Of a stretch of 64,000 bases of DNA, positions 54,901-63,900 are shown in pieces (the stretch's first letter is position 1; each line of letters starts with the position of its first letter). The DNA lies in NCBI GenBank assembly GCA_016859345.1, contig CM029122.1:479501-543500 (forward strand), given 5' to 3'. The DNA is from Istiophorus platypterus (lineage: Eukaryota; Chordata; Actinopteri; Istiophoriformes; Istiophoridae). The translations under genes were made by a program, and so were the position numbers. The notes beneath the pieces are model-generated. The model was given only the letters and a program-made list of their open reading frames with translations. It made no database searches and was not told where the DNA came from.

Positions 54901-57900
54901 AATCGATGATAATGTTTTAAAGTACATGATGTAAAGAAGTCGCAGACTGAGGTAACTGTTGCTGCTCCACCTCAGAGGGAGGAACCTACAGTTCCAGAAG
55001 GTAATGTTTTTGATAAAGATGTTTTTTTCTGTGTTTGAAATCTTACTGAGTCTTTTTGGCTCATATTCTTAATTCTTCAGAGAAAATATACAAAAGAGTG
55101 ATGAAAACCTTTTCAATTACATGAAAAATTGCAAAAACATCAATTAAATCTTTATGACACAGTTGTTTATGAGTCATATATGTTGTATATGAAATTATTT
55201 TATTTTTTGCAATAGTTTCTAACACAATATGTATGCATTTCTTTACGATCTTAATTTCTGGAAAAAAAGAAGGACAAAAACTTTCTGAATTTGTATTAAA
55301 ATAGTATCAATTCAAATTTTTCATAATACATGGATGTTTTTTTCATTTCATCAATTTGTTTTGTCAATATTTACATTTCCTTGTCATCTTAATTAGATGG
55401 AATGCAAAAAAAAGACCTGAGCTTTTTTCAAAATATATGTGTAATTTTTTTTAAATTTACAGATTTTTTTGTACATAGATACAGGGAAATCATGTTTTTT
55501 TTAATGCTTGACATCTTTATATCTTTACACATATTTCATATTTCAAATGTAATTTTAGGATGAAATTCTAGAAAAATCTCACCTCTATACTTTGTTCAAA
55601 TGATCCCAGCCTTAATATTTTTATAGATTTTAATTTTAATTTTTAATTTATTTCTTAATACTATACTGAAAATTCATGAATATTAGAATGAAATTTGAAA
55701 GGGTCTTACATTTCCACTGTGGGTGACTGTAAAATTTGAAAAGTAGGAGTTCTACTTTTCAAATTTTATTATTTTTTTTTTATGATGATCTTCATCTTAG
55801 GATTTTCTCTTCAGTGCTGTATTTACAACTTAATGGTGTCAAAAGTGTTCCTTTTCTGAGCAATCCTCAGCATTGTTATAATGCAAAGAGAAAATGTTCT
55901 TGGCTGTCTCTCTTTCAATTGTATTATACATTTATGTATTTTATTCATATTTTCCTTCTTTTTCCATCTTTTCTTTTAAACCCATGTGTGACTCTTTATT
56001 GACTCACAGTAATATTTTTCTTTTAACCTTTAAGAACCTCGAGTACCTGAAGCAGAGATAGTTCCAAGAAAGGTCACTACTGAACCTTATCAACCCAAGC
56101 CAACAACATCAGAGCCAAAAGTGGTTGCTTCTGAGCCTGAAGTGTCACCTAAGATACCAGCAGTACCTGAGCCTAAAGTGGCCAAAATTAAGCATGAACC
56201 TGAAGCAGCAAAAGCTGAACCTGTCAAGAAAGCGCCAGAAGCTCCCAAACCAGGAGGTAAAGTTGTAAATGCATAGCTTCACTACTGTTCAGCTGGAAAA
56301 CCACTGTGTTGTAAAGAATATCTTTCTTGTTGCTGCAAGTGACGTGTGTAATTTTTCAACACATTTTCGATCTTTAATGTTCTAAGGTGTTTTTCAACAC
56401 CAACCACTTGATCTGGATCTTTTAACATGAACATTGACTAATGTATTTGGAGCTGACCACACATGGGTTTTAAGGATTTTGAACACAGCTTTTTATATAA
56501 TCCCTCTATGCAATAACTCTAGAGGCAATTGTCATAGATTTAGGGTAGTGATAGTGAAATTCATGTGATGTTCCTCGAATAACCTTATGATAAATGTAGA
56601 GTAAAAATGAAAAACATTTTCATGTTCTCCAAAGTACCTCTTGTGGCCAAAGCAGAGGAAGCCATAGTTCAGCCAATTGTTGCCAAGATTACTCCACCAA
56701 AGACTGAAGAAGAAGGTATGGGAAAGAGCATTCATTCATCTTTTAACCTCTTTAATATGTGTTGTAACATGATTGGCTTGATGTAATATAAGTCAGTCTA
56801 TGATGTGTTTTTTATGTACTCTGATTATGTCTTTTTATAGTTTTTTTTAGCTCTAAACACTCGTTAGAGTGGACAGTAATGTTGAACACTTAGTGGTTAC
56901 CGGATCACTGAACATGTCTATGTAATGTTCTTTAAAGTACCAGAACCACCAAAGCGAGTAGAACCTGTAGTTCAACCAACTGCAGCCCACATTACTCCTT
57001 CAACCCCAGAACATCTTCCAGCCAAAGGTATTGATAGTTGATCTTTGAATCTTAGATTATTCTGCTTCATTTCCTCTCTTCATTTCTTCTTTAAGACTCT
57101 GAATTCACTTGCTGAGAGTGTGATCTTTGATTCCGTGTTAGCCTTGATCATTATCTGTATATTAAACAATACATAATGCTCTCTTAAGTGCAACATGAAC
57201 CCACACCAGAGGAACCTGTGATTCAGCCATCTGCACCAAAGGTTACTCCACCCAAGGCTGATGCTGTTCCAACTAAAGGTACTGCAGAGATCCTCCTAAT
57301 AGCTGCTTTGTTGTACTGGGATGTTTTATGTTTGTGTTGTTTTTCATGTTGTAATTTCTTACATTTTAGCATTTTTTTTGTTCTTTGAAATACTTTTAAG
57401 TATTACATGGAAAGTAATCTTTCTGAAATATCCTCCACAAATATATTTAAATGTGCTAAGCACTCGATAGAGTGTGACTTTTACTTTTGGGTTTTTCTTT
57501 CAAAATATGGTTAAGATAATCATCTTATCGATAAATGTTCTTCTAAGTTGTCTCAGAACCAAAGGCACCTGAACCACATCTGCTGGCTGATAAACCTGAG
57601 CCGGAAGCACCAAGGTTTATACCTGAAATCAAATCAGAAGAACCAAAGAAGGTTCCAGAAATGCCAAGGAAAGTTCAAGAAGAACCAAAAAAGATTGTAG
57701 AAGAAGCAAAGAGAGTTTCTGAAGCCCCAAAGAAGATTCCAGAGACACCAAAGAAGGTTCCAGAAGAACCAAAAAAGGTTGTGGAAGAATTAAAGAGGGT
57801 TCCTGAAGCTCCAAAGAAAGTTCCGGAAACACCAAAGAAGTTTCCAGATGAACCTAAAAAGGTTGTGGAAGAAATAAAGAGGGTACCTGAAGCTCCAAAG

Positions 57901-60900
57901 AAAGTTCCAGACACACCAGAGAAGATTCCAGAGGAACCCAAAAAGGTTCTGGTAGAAACAAAGAAGGTTCCTGAAGCTCCAAAGAAAGTTCCAGAAACAC
58001 CAAAAATAGATAAAAGGGTTCCAGATGAACCAAGTAAAGCTCCAGAGGCACAGAAAATTATTACAGAGCTACCAGTAGGGGCAGAGAAACCCAGTGAGGT
58101 CCCAACATTAGTAACAGAGGAACCAGTGCTGCACCACAAAGCACCAACAGAAGCACAAGATTTGGAAACACCAAAACAAATTCCTAAGGCGAAAATGCCT
58201 CAACAAAAAGGTAGATATGCTTGCAAACATGAAAAGTTTGACCATCTTATTAACTAATCATTACTCATCTGGATCTTTTAACTCACTATTTATATCTTTT
58301 ACTCTGAGATGCCTTTAACTTCTTCAAAGGTTTTGTTCTGATGTGTGTGCTGCCATGTGTGTTGATTGTATGTTACATCATATCAATTATCAAAACAGTA
58401 AAACAGAGGGAGATACCACAGGAAACAACAGTACTATCTAAACCAAAGCTGGAGGCGGGTACATCCATCAAAGGTATGCTTAAAATTAAAAATGTTTCTC
58501 TGGTACTTTTAGAAACAAAGTAATAATGATCATTAGTTTATTTTGGTTTAATTAGGTATATTTATTTATTCCTGATATCAGATGAAGTTATTCCTTCTGG
58601 AAAAGTAGAAGTCCAGCCAAAGTCTAAAGAAACTCCAGAGCAGAGAGGTAGTGATACATAATACTTACAGTTTAGCTTTAAGATGAGGATCACAGTAGAA
58701 TATATACTCACTGAAATCTATGTTTTTGTGTCTTGATGGTTTTTGTTATGTGTTGTTGTCCTCTTGGCCACCGCTCCATGGTGCAAATCTTCAATCTTTG
58801 GTGACATCTTAAAAAATACCCCAGCTCTCTTGATGACTGATCTTAAGCAAGCAGTGGTTGAGGAGTCTTCTTTAAAGAGGGATCATGGAGAAAGGATTTC
58901 TCTTGCAGCAGAAGTTGGACACAGGCAAGAGGACTTTAGGACATTTAAAAGGGGAGTGAAGCTCAGTGAGTCAATTATGAGAGAAGAAAGCACTTTGAAA
59001 AGGATGATCAGACAACAAATAGTTCTTGAAAAGGATGAGCGGGAGGTTTCTTCATGGTACAGTGAAGATCAGCAGGTTGAAGATATTGAGCCACAAGAGG
59101 ACATTGGGCCAGCATACACAGAATATGAGGCTGAAAAACTAGAGAACACTGAACCTTGTGATGAAGAAGACTTTGATGTTGAGAAAGAGGCTGTAGACTG
59201 GCAAGAAGAAATTTCCTTAGGGTCTGTCTCTCCACCTCAAAAGAAAACTGACCTTCCATCAAAAAGAGAAATCACACCTCCATGTGAAAGGATTCATCCT
59301 TCAAAGAGAGAGATTTCTCCTCCTGACACTGGAAATGCATTAAAAAATGAGGTTTATGAGAAATCTTCTCGAGAAACAAAACTCGAGGCACCTTATACAG
59401 AGCAGAGAGAAGTTACTGAATCATTTGAATTGGTACATTGTGATGAAACTGAAGAAATTAAAGAATCTGTCTCTCCATTGGAGGATCTTGTTAAACCTGA
59501 AATCTCTGCCACACCTAAAATAGTCAAATTACTGAAGACATCTACAATACCTAAAGATGGCACTATTTTGAACCAGGCTCACGCTGTTGAAGTAGAAGTT
59601 CCATCTGACAGTTCCATATCAATGCCTTGCGAAGAAACAGTTTTGCCTTCATCCAAACAAGACTTACCCATAATTCTTCCCAAAGCCTCTCTTACTCATC
59701 CTATGGCAGCCATTCCCCCTAAGAGAGAAGCAATATCACCTAAAAAGATGTCATCAGGGGAGAAAATTACAAAAACTCCCAAAGCTGCAGGAAAAATGTA
59801 TCTTGAATACATCATGCCTCTAGAGAAACCAGCTCCCGCACCAGAACTGTCTTTTCAAGTTGAACTTCGCCAAGCAACAAGATCTATTCCAACAAGTAGG
59901 AAAGTGTCACCCCTGGTTCAAGCTCACATGCCTTCATCTGAAAAACCAGTCTGTCTTGAGGGAGAAACCTTGGCACCAGAGGAAATTGAATCAAAGACCT
60001 CACCTTCACTTGCCAAAGCAGTAGTTTCTCTCAAAGAGGACTTCTCCCCTGAAGAAGTGTCCCTCTCCAAGAAACCTATCCCTAGAGACAGGGTTGTTCC
60101 AACTAAAAAATCTCAAGTTTCACCACCGAAAAAAACTTTTCCCTCTGAGCAAGAAACTCTTCCATCCAAGAAACCTGCTTCTTATTCACAAACACAAATC
60201 ACCTCTGACATTGACTCCTTTGAGCAAGTGCAAACAACTGCAACTAAACCTCTACTGACAAGAGATGATGATAAGAAAGCAAAGAAAGGAACAGAGGAGA
60301 TTGAACAACAAACTCTTCAGAAAGGTATTATTTTGTGCTTGAGCTGCACAGGCTCATGATAACCGTGAGATCAACCTCTCTTAAGAGATTTAACAACTCC
60401 CACATGTTGTACTTACATCTTCCAAAATTGTCTTCAATAACACCAAAAGATGGTACATTTAATAATCTTCATATCGTCACAGTTAACCATGTCTGTCTGT
60501 CTTCACATGTTTTTGTGTAGCTACTCTATTAGGTATGCCCTGCACTAAAGAACCTCTTTCAGTCTAATAACATTTTTCATTGTCAGTTTTTTATTTTTTG
60601 GTTCATCAGTTGACATTCTTTCACATCCTCATTCCTTTCACTTCTTCCATTTGTGCTGTTTGGAGTAATTCATTTCTATATCATCTTTTGTCTTTAGTAA
60701 GTCTTGATTGACCATGTTTTTGTTTTGGTCATGATCTTTGCATCTTGTATTCCCAAAGTGTCTCCCCCAGAAGAGAGGAAACCATCTGTACCTGTACCAA
60801 AGCCTTCAGCCCCTTCTCCTCCTGCTCATGCACAGAAAGTTGTTCCTCCTGCAGGTAGCTTGTTAAGTTTGTCTATTTATTGTCTTTGCTGACTTTTTAA

Positions 60901-63900
60901 CAGTTGGTCAAGTTGGGGGTTTTTTGGTTGTTTGTTGTCCTCACTGTCTCACTTGTCTTAAGATTTTTATATTTTTAAATCTCTGTTATACTCATCATGT
61001 TTAGACCAAACTTGTCTTCATGGTCATGATCTTGGCATCTTGTATTCCCAAAGTATCTCCCCCAGAGGAGAAGAAGCCCTCTGCACCAGCACCAAAGCTT
61101 CCACCTTCTTCTCCTGCTCCTGGAGAGAAAGTCACTTCCCCTGCAGGTAGTTTCTTCTGTTGGTTTTGTATGTTGTAACTGGAATATATATTTGTTTACT
61201 GCTTTGTTTTCTTTGCTGGTTGATCAAAATGTACCCTTATGGTTTTTTCCCAATTGTTATTTCACTTGCTGTCTATTGTGTCCCCAGTTCTGCATTGTTT
61301 CAGTGAAACTGTTTATTTATTTATTGACCGTGTTGTTCTCTTGGTCATGATCTTGGTATCTTGTACTGTAAAGTGTCTCCTCCAGTGGAGAAGAAACCAT
61401 CTGCACCAGTATCCATGCCTTCACCTCCTGCTACTCCTGCAGCCAAAGTTGCTCCTCCTGCAGGTAGTTTTTTCACTTTTTTTCCTGGTACTTTAAAACA
61501 TTGTCCTCTGTCTGACTAAGCAGGCTAACATTTGTCTGCTTTATCCATCTGTCCTCTTTCTATTTCACTATGCGGTCACTTTCTTATCCTCTGTGTGCTC
61601 AATCTTGACTGTTGATATTTTATACACCTGTCTCCTTCAGAGGAAAAGAAACCATCTCCACCAACACCAAAGCCTCCAGCAGAAAAAACTGTTCCTTCTG
61701 CAGGTAGTTTCTTCTGTTTGTGATCCATGTTGTTTAACTCCTTGTTTGTCCCACCTCAAAGAAATCTGTTAGGTTTTAACAGTCTTACTTCTTTAATATT
61801 GTCTGTTTTGTTTGAGTACCTGTCAGTTGGTTCTTGTTTGCCAGATCTTTGCCTGTAATTTAATGAAGTTGGCGTTCTTGTAGCTCAAGTTGCACCAGTG
61901 GAGAAGAAACCCTCTCCACCAGCCATGAAGGCTAAACCCTCTCCTGTATCAAAGGAAGGCTCTCCACCTGAAGGTAACATCTCTTCTGTAACTTACATCC
62001 ATGTTGTTCTCTTATGTTTGTCTTCCATTTTTATAGATACCTTACGACACCTTCAATCTTCGTACAAAGCAACATGATTTTTGATTTAAGAAATGTCATT
62101 GCTGTCTACATTCTGTCTAAATCTGACGGTCCGATGTTTGTATAACTAAAATCCATTTTCTGTTCTGTAATTCAATCCCTGTCTTTCATGTTAAGAGTAT
62201 CTATTGAATGAGCCCAAGTGACCGCGTAAATGCTTTTTCTAAAGCATCTTTTAGTTTATCTGGAATTACTTTACTGTAGCTTTGTTCACTTGCAATGACA
62301 AAAATCATGTTGACTATCTAATAAGGCCATTAAAATTAAAGCTGATTTTCAATGCAAATTATTCTAGAAACAGAATATACAAAAGGAAAGGTCATGCCAT
62401 ACTTTGTCAATTCAAGTTATTCTGTATACTTACATTGACTTTACTTCTTATTGTGAATTATCAATTTTAAATTTTATTGAATTTCTTGCAGACAAGGAAC
62501 CAGTTTCAGCACCTGCACCCACTAAAGGTACAACAAATATTTTCTTTTATATTTTAGAAAGGCAATTAATCCTAATACATATTGATATGTTAGTTATTGT
62601 CTCATAAACTACAAATCTATTTCATTTTTCATGTTTAAGAAGTCTGTGAGTCCTGTGTTGTGAAAAAATGAAATGTTGAGTTTCCTGCATTTGAATTTTA
62701 TATAAAGGTGTTTTTAATGCATCAACCACAGCGCCAGCTCTTAAGCAAAAGGGTAAGGTTCCTGTTCAGGAGGCAAAAACACCTGAATCACCTAAGCTGA
62801 AGAAGAAATTCACCAGAATACCCAAAGAGAAAGAACCAGAACCAGAGGTCATTAAGCTAAAGAAGGTTCCAGTGAGACCTCCAGAGCCTGAGAAAGAAGT
62901 TGTAACTCATGAAGCTAAAGTGACAAGGCATTACAATCCAGAACTATTGGTTCATGGACTTCATGATAGAGAAGACCGAGAGATAATAACACTTGGAAGA
63001 ACTGATCGTGTCTTCACTGTAGAGGAGGAGACAGTTCAGTTAGGCCATTTTGAGGAAGCTGAAACAGTTGCAGTGGTACAGAAAAAAGAGAAAGACGGTT
63101 GGAAAAGAACCCCAAAACCCCAGACAGAGGAGGAACCTGAGGCACCAAGTGTAGATAAGAAGAAAATACCTAAATTGCCAAAGGCAGATGAGCAGGAAGA
63201 ATCAGTTAAACTAAAACCATTTGAAAAATCAAGGAAACCAGAAGAAGAACTGCAAAAGATCAAACTAAAAAAGGTCCCACCTAAACCCCAAGAGCCTGAG
63301 AAGGAAGTCATAACTCAGAGAGTTGATGTGACAAGATATTATGATACAGAACTAACAGTTCAAAAGCTTTGGGATAGAGAGGATCGAGAGGTAATAACAC
63401 TTGAAAGAAATGAACAAGTCTTCACTGCAGCTGAAGAGGCATGTGAACTGGGATCTGTGGAGGAACCTGAAAAGCTAGAGTCAGAAGATGAGAAATCAAG
63501 ATGGATAAGAACACCTAAAGCACTGAGAGATGAAGAGCCCAAGCCAGATTTAACTAAAAAGAAAATAAAGAAATTGTCAAAGAAAGACGAAGAGCAAGAA
63601 GTGGTGACACTGAAACCATTTGAAAAACCTCAGGAACCTGAGGCAGCAAAGCCTCCAAAAGCTAAAAAAGAAGGTGAGGCAAAAACAGATATTGAGCATA
63701 CTCCATTCAAGAGAAGTGAGTTGCCACAGAGAGATCCACCCAGTGCTGCCATAAAAGAAAGAAAAGACGTAGACGTTCCCTTGACAAGTCCAGAGGTAAT
63801 TCCTGATGTCAGCAAAGACCAGACAGATATCCCGCAGAAGGAAAAGGTTGATCACTTGCCCAAGGATGCAGAACCTACAACCGCTGACAAGCCTCATGGC

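Noticed and set aside
57675..58139. 154-codon antisense Ser/Gly/Thr-rich open frame
   Set aside because: Complement of the 84-base PEVK repeats; its repeats only mirror those of the sense strand.
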